DNA from: Sorangium cellulosum
GTDB taxonomy: Bacteria; Myxococcota_A; Polyangia; Polyangiales; Polyangiaceae
Length of the DNA stretch: 64,000 bases
NCBI RefSeq assembly: GCF_002950945.1
Contig: NZ_CP012673.1
Coordinates: 7,020,501-7,084,500 of the forward strand
Direction: 5' to 3'
The position numbers and the translations under genes were made by a program. A model generated the notes under the pieces. It did no database searches. It was not told where the DNA came from and saw only the letters and a program-made list of their open reading frames with translations. Position 1 is the stretch's first letter; each line of letters begins with the position of its first letter. Below, one piece after another: positions 45,401-53,354 of this stretch.

Positions 45401-47995
45401 GGGCGCTGGCCCGAGGAGCGCGTCCACATCGGCCTCGTCGACGGGCGCCCCGAGCCCGAGCTGCCGGACGAAATCCCGGAGAGCCTCCCGAGGGGGCATG
45501 CAGCGCAGGCGCTCCCCCAGGGCGCGCACGCCCTCGTCACGCCACCAGCGCTGGGCGTCGGCGAGGGCGCGCGGTGCCGCGCGACCTTCGAGTAGCCCGC
45601 GACGGTAGCGATGCACGAGGCATGCAGTAACCAGATCCGGCACGCGCCACAGTGTCCCGATCGCGCTGCGCACGCCGACGTTCAGTAGCTCGTTGTCCAG
45701 CCCAAACGTCTCGTCGACGGCCGGTGTCAAGACATCGTAGGGCAGGTTCACGCCGGACTGGCAGGCCCAGAGCTCGACACGCTCGATGCCGACCCAGCGC
45801 GCGTCGAGCCGAGAGCGATCGAGGGCTCCGTCTTGAAGCTGGATCTCGGGGCCGAGCTCTCCCTCGTGGCAACCATGGGTATAGAAGCAGACCACGTCCG
45901 CCTGGCGCGTCGCCTCCAGCACCCGATCGACGGTTGCCTCAGCGTCTATGAGCCGCCGCTCGCCCGGGAGCGCGACGTCGAGCGCGATGCCGTGGTGACA
46001 TGTCTGACCCGGCGCGACCGTGAGCAATCCGGCGCGCGGCCGGTGGGGTGACTGCCGATCGAACAGCGGCGTCAGGCAGGGCATGCAAGTGACGGCGTCG
46101 AAACGGTCGAGCAGGGTACCGCCTGCCGGCCCGACCGCGGCGAGCGGGAGGAACGAGGCCATGAACGACGGCAGGACCACGGCTTGCGCCATGCGCCGAG
46201 GCGGCAGCGCAGGGCTGAGGTCGAGCGCAAGCAGATCCGCTGCGATGTCCTGGGCGGGCGCGTGCTCCGGATCCCGCTGGTGCAGCGCGAGGCGGCTGTG
46301 CAGGTGCTCCGGGACGCGCACACGATGGGACCGCGCCACGAGCTCGTCTCCCTCGAGCCAGACGGCGAGGACGAGCAGGTCCGTGGTGAGGCTCAGCCGG
46401 ATCAGCGCGTGGTCGCGGTGCTCCCGCAGCAGATCGCGCAACAGGTCGGCGCCCAGCCGGTAGACCCACGGCCGGCCGTACGGGTTGGCCTCGGGCGCGA
46501 TCTCGATGAGCCGGCTCTCGATGCGCTCGGCCTCCGCCTTGACCTGCTCCGCGCGCCGCCGCAGGTACCCCGCCGGATCCGAGCGCTGCGCGGCGCGGTC
46601 GAGCTCGGCCAGCACGGCGTCCGTGTTGCATGTCATCCCGCCGAGGTCGAACCCCCGCGCCTCCGCGTCCGCCCGCGCCTCGCGGAGCGATGCTCGCACG
46701 AGCTGCACGTAATTACGGCGGTGGTCGTCCGGCACGAGCGCCAGCCGGTCGCTCAGGGTCTCGAGCTCCACGGCGAGCGCACCGGTGCTCGCGTGCCGGT
46801 CCTTCAGCGCGCGCCCGACGGCGCTCGCGGGGCGCAGACAGTACATGTCGGAGGCCTCGCTGAACCGGGTTCCAGACGTGTACTCGAGCGTGATGAACGC
46901 CTCGAGCACATCGCCCTCCTCGACGTACAACCGGGCGGCGAGGTGCGCGGCCTCCTGCGCCTCCGAGACCCGCATGTACGCGGAGTGCGTGGCCATGGCC
47001 TCATGCCATGCGCCCATGGCGTCTTGGACGAGGCGGTGGAGCACCCGCAGCGCCTCCTGGCGGAGCCCCGCACGCCGATAGGCGTCCGCCAGCTCGCGTA
47101 GCCCCTCGGAAGTGAGGCGCGCCGCGCGCACGCCGCGGAGCTGCACGAGGGCCTCGTCGCGCAGCGCGGTGCCTGACGCCAGCAGCGCGCCGGCGAGCGC
47201 GAGGCGCGCTCGGTCGATCCATTCCGGGTGCGCGATCCCGACCGCCTCCCGGAGCTGCGCGATCGCACGCTGCCTATCGCCACTCGCGTCGCGGCGGAGG
47301 CGCTTCTGCGCGGCGTGCACGAGGATGCGGGACAGCACATCGTCGCCGCTCCCGTGGTCCTCTGGGCTTGTGATGCTCCGCGCGTACTCCTCGGCCTGGT
47401 CCATGCGCAGGATCGCGTCGTTCCAGCGGTCCTGCTGGTCATCGAGGTTCGCCCAGTTGTGGAGATAGCTGGCCATGGCCTCCCACGCGATGTGGCCGCC
47501 CTGGCGTGCGATCGTGACGGCCTCCTCGAACAGCCGCGCCGCCTCGTCGAGGAGCTGCGTCTGACGCGGCTCTCCCAGCGGTTCCTTCGCGATGTGGCGG
47601 AGGCAGGATGCCAGGCCGTTGCGCACCTTCGCCGCGCGATGGGGATCGCGCTGCAACGCCGGCGAGGCGAGTGCCCTCCGGTAGAGTCCCTCGGCGGCGG
47701 TCAGATTCGCGAGCCGCACCCCGGTGCGGCGTCGCGTGTAGGACTCCGCCAGATCGTACCAGCACATCGCCGCCGCGGGGCTCTGGTCACCCTCGGCGTG
47801 CAAGGAGGCTGCCTCCTCGTATAGCCTGAAGGCGTTCTCGCCTTGGCCGAGGCGGAAGAGCCTGAGCGCCTTCTGACGCAGGGCCCAGGACCTCCGGCCG
47901 AGCGGGGTGGAGCACACCTCCTCCTCGAAGGTGATCCTTCTGCCCAGAGTGATCCAGGAAGCGAGCGAATCCTGACGAGATGGGCGGTGCGGCAT
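42452..47995 (-). CDS. TPR protein with an active and a degenerate CHAT (caspase-like) domain
   Basis: The 1,847-residue protein begins with TPR-like helices (residues about 40-500: YDLAESYTRRRTGVRLANLT, LFEEAVTIARQGGHIAWEAM, ELADAYRRAGLRQEALRVL). A CHAT protease domain follows at about 540-850, with the dyad H707 (VCFYTHGCHEGE) and C745 (ELWACQSGVNL) and the family's GTLWRVPDLVTACL end. A long middle part is unassigned. The C-terminus (about 1480-1845) has a second CHAT-like fold (LAPGSLRPLPLLGVVVGG, LDLAWPVPDLVKALV) whose equivalents of the dyad are lost (WGATSGSG in place of W.AC.SG). CHAT proteins are separase/caspase relatives; in defence systems such as the CRISPR-guided caspase they cleave a partner to stop growth. 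ATG 47995 was chosen for the AGAAAGGA site before it. It is the first gene of the operon ending in viperin. Confidence 0.85.
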   Translation of the reverse strand: MPHRPSRQDSLASWITLGRRITFEEEVCSTPLGRRSWALRQKALRLFRLGQGENAFRLYEEAASLHAEGDQSPAAAMCWYDLAESYTRRRTGVRLANLTAAEGLYRRALASPALQRDPHRAAKVRNGLASCLRHIAKEPLGEPRQTQLLDEAARLFEEAVTIARQGGHIAWEAMASYLHNWANLDDQQDRWNDAILRMDQAEEYARSITSPEDHGSGDDVLSRILVHAAQKRLRRDASGDRQRAIAQLREAVGIAHPEWIDRARLALAGALLASGTALRDEALVQLRGVRAARLTSEGLRELADAYRRAGLRQEALRVLHRLVQDAMGAWHEAMATHSAYMRVSEAQEAAHLAARLYVEEGDVLEAFITLEYTSGTRFSEASDMYCLRPASAVGRALKDRHASTGALAVELETLSDRLALVPDDHRRNYVQLVRASLREARADAEARGFDLGGMTCNTDAVLAELDRAAQRSDPAGYLRRRAEQVKAEAERIESRLIEIAPEANPYGRPWVYRLGADLLRDLLREHRDHALIRLSLTTDLLVLAVWLEGDELVARSHRVRVPEHLHSRLALHQRDPEHAPAQDIAADLLALDLSPALPPRRMAQAVVLPSFMASFLPLAAVGPAGGTLLDRFDAVTCMPCLTPLFDRQSPHRPRAGLLTVAPGQTCHHGIALDVALPGERRLIDAEATVDRVLEATRQADVVCFYTHGCHEGELGPEIQLQDGALDRSRLDARWVGIERVELWACQSGVNLPYDVLTPAVDETFGLDNELLNVGVRSAIGTLWRVPDLVTACLVHRYRRGLLEGRAAPRALADAQRWWRDEGVRALGERLRCMPPREALRDFVRQLGLGAPVDEADVDALLGPAPAGGRSMEKVERLLARLANPLSWAGFRFVGVAERRPSAPWTADHGRPLTPAEQQEVERLLSERPEEAGAEPLSYDDWQEKQLAEATALERGAGPTPDQAIHVARLYRDRVVSSHRLNLLCGLAWLHEAIASLEQTTKGAKQQKLARQRLSLEAAWLWIDVARGEALNGMELALMRPPPVAVARARRMLEGAPDGVHARTARAWVDFLDAGDGGVRTADGFEAALRCAWEQVAPVIRGEVPDGYEGLRTLAAACELALIAPTLLPDAVEVCLACARPRVESPKWKRGLAACGFRLRSAVALLGQHAREPVALPLSGPGLLTARELARETFTAILEHEDAELHEAASFEQRVHRCFNAIEGNLWGYCDDDRWPLWRSSGTLGAAYRRLSSLVLESYARRAPSEKLASQLIAQLNFAADLRLVALSRWVRLFEPAPGSPLAGFWECVRDREMLLDRLEQAALLPDLERLHGSPARVQPHRLDPFRCSSEEIVRRFEWDIDLLPWSLADLTARRDAKIAAFGAAGNAEELTRAVEGLWKTLRDHEEAMRLSGAPLPDVPIAQAIDPGIRLDDGERLLRRLPPGTVVLGMALGPEGRLIAATVWNADERMQQRGHLTDVEAGWQVRHFLAEMHALTAADATPARGVAGERHEFWGALQERLGPVLDKVLGPALDGGAQRIAVLAPGSLRPLPLLGVVVGGRPLFERAAVLHLPSLGLARVREEGSRDACLLGRQRAAGDTSFGESAVETLRRWFEPRILRPPREVTTTIVEVDQLEPIARTLRSLRLYGAGSAVTTSPALACLTLEGQRHFSEKNTRRLFLPRCEVEIWGATSGSGPVEAILRDDRDQIPGLARSFLLSGAVGALDLAWPVPDLVKALVCERFGVARRAGGMNGPAALAAALEWSAEILRQWRGAASGTWSPGDALGWVDEARRAAARDAGLRSESVVAFAMRADAPSLAGLSVPEILEEACCPAHLAAFRWWGWLEG

Positions 47996-49083
47996 GGGCG
48001 TCCTTTCTGCGTGGGGCTCCGACATAGCGCTCGCCGCCGGAAAGTTTCCCCGAATACGCCTGGGGCCGGCCGACGCCACCCAGGTCCAGCATCGCCGACG
48101 CCAGCGTGAGGCTCAAGCGGCCGGACATATCGACGATGATCGTGCAGCTACTGCCACAAACGTCGCTCGCCGGCGTTGCCGCGGCGAGATCTACCCACAT
48201 CCATCGCGGTGCGCCGCTTGCGGCGGCTCTTCTGTAACGCAAGCGCTACGGCGGATGCGCTCACCTTGCCGCTGCGCCGCCTCCGCACGCCGGCCTCATT
48301 GGTCGCCAGTTATTCGATCATCACGTCAGGTCCCCTCCGTCCGGTCTCGCCGTTCTTGCCGGTGCCCTGCCGTTGCTCTCGCATCGAACGGCAAGAGTAT
48401 CTCCGCAGCCCGCTCCGCGTCCGGATATGGTTACCCGAACGGCTACGGCGGGCACGACGAGGCGGCGCGAACTTTCGAGGAGCGCATCCGGGTGCGCCGG
48501 GTCGCGTACTACGCGGCAGTACGCGCCGTGGACCATCCGCGCGTTGTGCTCGTCGTGATTGCCGAAGGCGATCGTACCATCATCGTCACCGCAGGCCCGC
48601 TCCAGCGGCTATACTTCACCGGGCAGACCCCGAGAGCCTGCGCCTCGCGCGAACTGTGCGCCGCCTCAGGGTAACGGCCTGCAGAAGCGCCGCACTTGAC
48701 GACGCGGCGGTGAACCGGACGTGCTCATCCGGAGGTCGAGGACCCGCACGAAAACTCTCCGCTTGATGCTTACGACCCCAGCCCTGGTGCGCTGGTGCTC
48801 GCCGACAGGCCGCGCCCCGTCCGCGTCATCCGCCCGGGGCACCGCGCTGGTGGATGCGCCTCCCGCGCCCGAGAGGCTGCACGTCCGTTACTGCGACGGC
48901 GACAGCTTCGCCGGCACCCTCACTCTTTCGTCATCCACGGGCCTCCCGGTCGAGACAGCCGGGCAGGCCAGGTCGCGCGTCGCCGCGGTGCTTCGAGGTG
49001 CGCACGATCGCTTGCGTCCGCGTGTCTTGTGTTCCGCCGGATACCCGAGAAGCTCGCCGCGCCGGCGACACTCGGTCGCCTGG
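47996..49083. other. Long stretch without a supportable gene
   Basis: This 1.09-kb stretch separates the CHAT operon from the caspase-like gene. Several open frames exist on both strands but none has both a start with a ribosome site and protein-like composition. The best candidate is plus-strand 48400-48674, which reads like protein (RRVAYYAAVRAV, VVLVVIAEGDRTIIVTAGPL) but lacks a start codon; it may be a decayed fragment. The lowered coding character suggests remnant DNA at a boundary of two defence modules. Confidence 0.45.
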
Positions 49084-49701
49084 CTACTCCTTCGCAAAAC
49101 CAACGGCGGACAAGACTTTGATCTTATTGTTCGCGCGACCTGCGTGCCGCTCGGCAGCAACACGAAGAGCCTCCGGCGTGATCTGGCCGTGCGCCTTCGA
49201 TGCTTGATCAACATCGATGAGGAACGCAGGAAAGAATTCCCGCACTTCCCTACCGCTTAGACTCGTGTTCGACCCAGTAATCGTCAAGGCGAGTTGCTCG
49301 CGGAGAAGTACCCAGATCGCGTCCTCGCAGGCCCCCGAGCAGATAGCGAGGAACACGGCTTTGTCGTTGAGGTTCATCGGTACCGCGTTCGCCAGGAACC
49401 AGTTGGTCCTCAAGTCGCCGATCCGCAGAACGGCTGCATCTCCGGGCTTACGCGGCGGGGCCCCGTGCGACACGAGCAGCAGGCCGTTCCAGCCGTCCGT
49501 TGCGTGTCCGCGAAAGACATCATCGAAAGTGCCCACATTCATAGGCAGATACGGGGACTCTCCTACCAGGGAGATGCCAACCGCCTTCAGCGTCGCACAC
49601 AGGTCCCGCGTCATGGCGTGCTCCCAACCATCTCGATTCTTCGAAGCATCAACGACGAGTAGTGAGAGCGGTCCTGGGGTGGCAGTGTTGATCAGTGTCA
49701 T
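49084..49701 (-). CDS. Small stand-alone caspase-like (CHAT/C14-type) protein
   Basis: The 205-residue product has a caspase-hemoglobinase fold outline. An early beta-strand (PLSLLVVDASKNRDGWEHAM) is followed by the His motif WNGLLLVSHGAPP with H79 and the Cys motif KAVFLAICSGACEDA with C121, 42 residues later, and then a GSNTSLSGREVREFF segment. This is the His-Cys spacing of clan CD proteases. It has no TPR, sensor or membrane part, so a partner must control it. It lies 166 bases downstream of brxHI on the same strand and may be the last gene of the BREX operon, or a separate one: the gap holds two TATATA blocks (49777-49788, 49841-49850) that could serve as promoter elements. A ribosome site is not evident. 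Confidence 0.7.
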   Translation of the reverse strand: MTLINTATPGPLSLLVVDASKNRDGWEHAMTRDLCATLKAVGISLVGESPYLPMNVGTFDDVFRGHATDGWNGLLLVSHGAPPRKPGDAAVLRIGDLRTNWFLANAVPMNLNDKAVFLAICSGACEDAIWVLLREQLALTITGSNTSLSGREVREFFPAFLIDVDQASKAHGQITPEALRVAAERHAGRANNKIKVLSAVGFAKE

Positions 49702-49867
49702 AGCGAGCAGACTAACGTGGCATGGTGCACGCGCAAGGAGAAAACCGCCAGATACTCGACACAGACGATCCCCAAGCGTATATACTCGCCCTTCCGAGGC
49801 ACCTCCGAACCATCCGGCGGGTCAACCCCCGGTGTCAGAGCATATATACACTGGAGAAGTGCTCCCC

Positions 49868-52012
49868 TCAGGGCACCTCCACGACCCTCCGCGCCAGGAA
49901 CCGGAGCTCTAGCTCCTCCGGCAGGCATGGCTGGAACTTCGATAACATCCCTCTCGCGCACCCAGCCGCGTGCCGCCGCGCGTCCGCCTCCGTGATCGCC
50001 CCCGCAGCCGACAGCGCGCGCGTCGCCTCGCGCACCGCCACCACCGACTGCGCCGCCCCGCCACGAAGCTTGATCGCGCGATTCCCGGGAATCACCTGCT
50101 CGCCCAGTCGCTCCTCGAGCAGCCGCGCCAGCAGATTGTTTGCTCTCCCTCCGAGGAACGTGTGCCACACGATCTCGCTCGGCCCCTCCACGATCGGCAT
50201 CGGCGCCTCCTCGAGGAACCCATGGCTCGCACGCTCGGCGCGCATCACCTCGCGGGCACGCTTCGTCCACCATGGGTCCTCGGCTGCATCGAGCAGCGTC
50301 CGGCGGAGCTCCTCGCAGAGACGCCGCGCGAGGAGCCTCGGCTTCCCCAGCCAGTTCAGATGCTTGCCGTCCGGAGCGGGGACGACGTCGCAGATCCCTT
50401 TCTTCCAGTCGACGTGCGAGATCTGCCACGGGCGTCCCCCCAGCACGAAGCAGCTCGCGGGCGGCAACACCTGAAGGAACACGGCATCCACAGAGCCGAC
50501 GTCTCGAGGACCCCACCTCACCTGCAACAAGGGCGGCGCCTCGAAGACGGCGTAGAGCGCCTGGAAGTTCTTCCGGCCGTAGAGCGCCTCGCCCCTGGAC
50601 CCCAGGATGAGCCGGCCATCCGCTGCGACGACGATTCCAGCCGAGAGCATCTGCCCGAGGAGCATCTCACGCTCGCGCGCGGTCACCTCCGCGAAGCACG
50701 CCGCGCCCGCGACCCAGGCCCAGACGTCCGCCAGCGGGACGCCCCCTTCCTGGAGGCACAGGGCGAGGACCTGCTGCGCGAGCACGTGGAAGGCCGCGCA
50801 CTCCGGCTGCACGGGTTCGACGTACCCGCTCGCCCAGAGCCGAAGCAGCGCTGCCGCCACCACGAGCTCGCTCTCCTTGGTGCACAGGAGCGTGGCGCGC
50901 GGCCTGGTCCCTGGTCGCCGGCCGGTGCGGCCCATCCGCTGGAGGAAGCTCGCCACGGAGGGCGGCGCGTCGACCTGATACACCGTGTCGAGATCGCCGA
51001 CGTCGATGCCGAGCTCCATCGTCGATGTCGCGACGATCACGCAGTTCTGGCCCGACTCGAACGCGCGCTCCGAGGCCCGTCGCTCATCGGCCGACAGGGA
51101 CGAGTGCATGAGAAAGGTGGTCACGCCTGCGGCCTGGAGCGCCTCGCCGAGCTGCTCCACGCGGCGCCGGCTGTCCACGAAGGCGAGCCGCTTCTTCCCC
51201 GGGTCGAGCTGGGCGATCACCTTGGCGGCGTTGGAGAGGCTGCCCACCCAGTCGAGGTGTACCTCGGGCGACGCCGAGGGCTTCGGCGGATCGACGAGCC
51301 GCGCTGGGCGGCGGCTCGTGCCCCCCAGCCACGCGAGGATTTCCGCGGGGTTGCCCACCGTGGCCGACAGCCCGATGCGCTGGATATCCCGTCCGGCGTG
51401 GCGCTGGAGCCGTTCGAGCAGCGCGACGAGGTGCGCACCGCGATCATCAGCGGCAAAGGCGTGCACCTCGTCGATCACGACCGCTTCGAGGCTGCGAAAG
51501 AGCCTGCGGCTCGGGACACGGCGGCTCACCAGCATCACCTCGAGCGACTCGGGTGTCGTCATGAGGATGTCCGCGGGATTCTCGATGAACCGCGCGCGCA
51601 CGCTCGGGCTGACGTCGCCGTGCCACTTGAACACGCGCCGCGACACCATGCCCGCGATCTGCGTGAGCCGTGCCTCCTGGTTGTTGAGCAGCGCCTTGAT
51701 CGGGCAGAGATACAGGACGCTCGGTGCGCTCCAGTCCTCGGTATGCATCCGCGAGAGCAGCGGCAAGAACGAAGCCTCGGTCTTGCCGCCGGCCGTCGGC
51801 GCCAGCACGACGCAGTTATCGCCGTCGAGGACGGCGTGCGCGGTGAGCTCTTGCACCGGCCGTAGCCCCGAGAAGCCGAGCGTGTGGACGATGTGGTAGC
51901 GGACGGCTGGCGAGAGACGATCGAAGGCACTCCGGTTCGGCGGCTGGGCAGCGTCCAGCGTTGCCGGACCCTGCCCCGCCCCCGGGACCTCCTCAGCCAT
52001 CGTCGTCCCCAT
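49868..52012 (-). CDS. brxHI: BREX type 2 DEAD/DEAH helicase BrxHI
   Basis: The 714-residue superfamily 2 helicase has an N-terminal Q-like motif (GFSGLRPVQELTAHAVLDGD), Walker A APTAGGKT at 71-78, ILMTTPESLEVML, the DEVH box (VVIDEVHAFAADDRG), SATVGNPAEIL, and the C-terminal lobe with VATSTMELGIDVGD and MGRTGRRPG. The length and Lhr-like character match BrxHI, the accessory helicase of type 2 BREX systems. Its start overlaps the brxD stop by 20 bases. It is the last core BREX gene here. An alternative ATG lies at 52000. Confidence 0.88.
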   Translation of the reverse strand: MGTTMAEEVPGAGQGPATLDAAQPPNRSAFDRLSPAVRYHIVHTLGFSGLRPVQELTAHAVLDGDNCVVLAPTAGGKTEASFLPLLSRMHTEDWSAPSVLYLCPIKALLNNQEARLTQIAGMVSRRVFKWHGDVSPSVRARFIENPADILMTTPESLEVMLVSRRVPSRRLFRSLEAVVIDEVHAFAADDRGAHLVALLERLQRHAGRDIQRIGLSATVGNPAEILAWLGGTSRRPARLVDPPKPSASPEVHLDWVGSLSNAAKVIAQLDPGKKRLAFVDSRRRVEQLGEALQAAGVTTFLMHSSLSADERRASERAFESGQNCVIVATSTMELGIDVGDLDTVYQVDAPPSVASFLQRMGRTGRRPGTRPRATLLCTKESELVVAAALLRLWASGYVEPVQPECAAFHVLAQQVLALCLQEGGVPLADVWAWVAGAACFAEVTAREREMLLGQMLSAGIVVAADGRLILGSRGEALYGRKNFQALYAVFEAPPLLQVRWGPRDVGSVDAVFLQVLPPASCFVLGGRPWQISHVDWKKGICDVVPAPDGKHLNWLGKPRLLARRLCEELRRTLLDAAEDPWWTKRAREVMRAERASHGFLEEAPMPIVEGPSEIVWHTFLGGRANNLLARLLEERLGEQVIPGNRAIKLRGGAAQSVVAVREATRALSAAGAITEADARRHAAGCARGMLSKFQPCLPEELELRFLARRVVEVP

Positions 52013-53354
52013 CTGCGCGCGCGCCGCCCATCTCTAGGACGATGTCGTCCGGGCTCCTCGCGATCCCGGCGGCGGCCGCCTCTTCCGCCGTCATCTCTGC
52101 CGCCGAGATCTTCAGATCGAGGTGCTCCGTGGGCTCAAAGTCCTCGAACTGGTCCACGCGGTCGAGCACGCGATCCACGAGCTTCTTCAGGAACAGGCGC
52201 GGGGCAATGCCCGTCTTCTGGCCGAGCTTGCCGGTGACCTGGCGAGCGACCGCGCGCAGGACCTCATCGGTCACCTTTGCCTGGATTCGCTCGGGGTGGT
52301 CGGCCGGGTAGAGGCTCCGGACCCGCTTCGCCACCTCGACGAGGCGCTCCTCGTCGAACGGGAGCAGGCGCACCTGCACCGCCTTCGGGTTGTCGAAGCG
52401 CGTGTCCTCGTCAAAGTCGGTATGAAGCCGCTCGGCGAGCGCCGGGGCGCGCCGCACGCCCTGGGGGCCGTCGAAGAACGCCGGCGTGCCGGTGATGAGC
52501 AGGTAGAGCCCTGGGTAGGCGTCGCGCCCAATCGCGTCGATGAGCTGGCGCAGCGCGTTCAGGCTCTTCTCACGGCTGTCCCCGCGCACGCGCTGGATCG
52601 TCTCGACCTCGTCGAGCACGAACATGAGCCCGGGGCGTCCGGTCTGCTTGAGGAGGAGGAGTAGCCCGCGAAGGAACGCGAGGGCGCCGGTGTGATCCAG
52701 ATCGGCCTTGAGGTTGGCCTTGCGCTTGATCGAGGTCCCGACGTGCGGCTGCCCCATCAGCCAGGCGATGAGCCCCTCGAACGTCGCGTCGTCCTCCTCG
52801 AGGCGCGCCCGGTGCGCGGCCCGCAGCGCCGACGAGAACGCCGGTTGATCCGCGGCGACCTCGACCAGCCTCTCCTCTAGGCGTTCGGCCACACGCTCGT
52901 GGAAGCGCGCCGGGTCCGACGAGAGCTCGGCCTCGGCCGCGAGGACCTCCTCCTCCAGATCGAAGAACCACTTCTCGATGAGCTGCCGGAACGCCCCCCG
53001 ATCGCGCTCCTTGGTCCGCAGGTGCTCGAGCGCACGCCGGTAGACCGTCTCGAGCCTGTAGAGCGGCGTGTCGACCTCGCTCACCTGCACCTCGGTGACG
53101 GCCATATCGAGGGCGAGCGCGCGGGCCGCGAAGTGCCGCGAGAAGAACGTCTTACCCGCACCGTAGTCGCCGCGCACCGCCTTGAATCGGCTGCGGCCCG
53201 TGGTGCACTCGCGCAGTTCCTCGACGATCGCCTTCTCGAAGCGATCGAGCCCGACGGCAAGGTACTCCAGCCCCTTCTCCGGGACCGTACCGGTCCGGAG
53301 CGTGTGGACAATGTCCTTGCGGCGGGCCTTCGACGGGAGCTCGAGATCAGCCAT
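51993..53354 (-). CDS. brxD: BREX type 2 ATP-binding protein BrxD
   Basis: From ATG 53354 the protein has 453 residues, with Walker A GDYGAGKT at 62-69 (the family's typical 'GDYG.GKTFF'), FVLDEVETIQRVRG as Walker B/DEAD-type acidic box, and LLITGTPAFFDGPQG as a sensor strand. This matches the BREX ATP-binding protein BrxD, which accompanies PglXYZ in type 2 systems. GGAGGAGG sits six bases before this ATG; the in-frame GTG at 53357 is too close to it. The gene overlaps pglZ by eight bases and brxHI by 20. Confidence 0.88.
   Translation of the reverse strand: MADLELPSKARRKDIVHTLRTGTVPEKGLEYLAVGLDRFEKAIVEELRECTTGRSRFKAVRGDYGAGKTFFSRHFAARALALDMAVTEVQVSEVDTPLYRLETVYRRALEHLRTKERDRGAFRQLIEKWFFDLEEEVLAAEAELSSDPARFHERVAERLEERLVEVAADQPAFSSALRAAHRARLEEDDATFEGLIAWLMGQPHVGTSIKRKANLKADLDHTGALAFLRGLLLLLKQTGRPGLMFVLDEVETIQRVRGDSREKSLNALRQLIDAIGRDAYPGLYLLITGTPAFFDGPQGVRRAPALAERLHTDFDEDTRFDNPKAVQVRLLPFDEERLVEVAKRVRSLYPADHPERIQAKVTDEVLRAVARQVTGKLGQKTGIAPRLFLKKLVDRVLDRVDQFEDFEPTEHLDLKISAAEMTAEEAAAAGIARSPDDIVLEMGGARADGDDDG

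Noticed and set aside
49777..49850. TATATA blocks as definite promoter elements of the caspase-like gene
   Set aside because: No -35 at suitable distance on the minus strand for either block; left as a possibility only.
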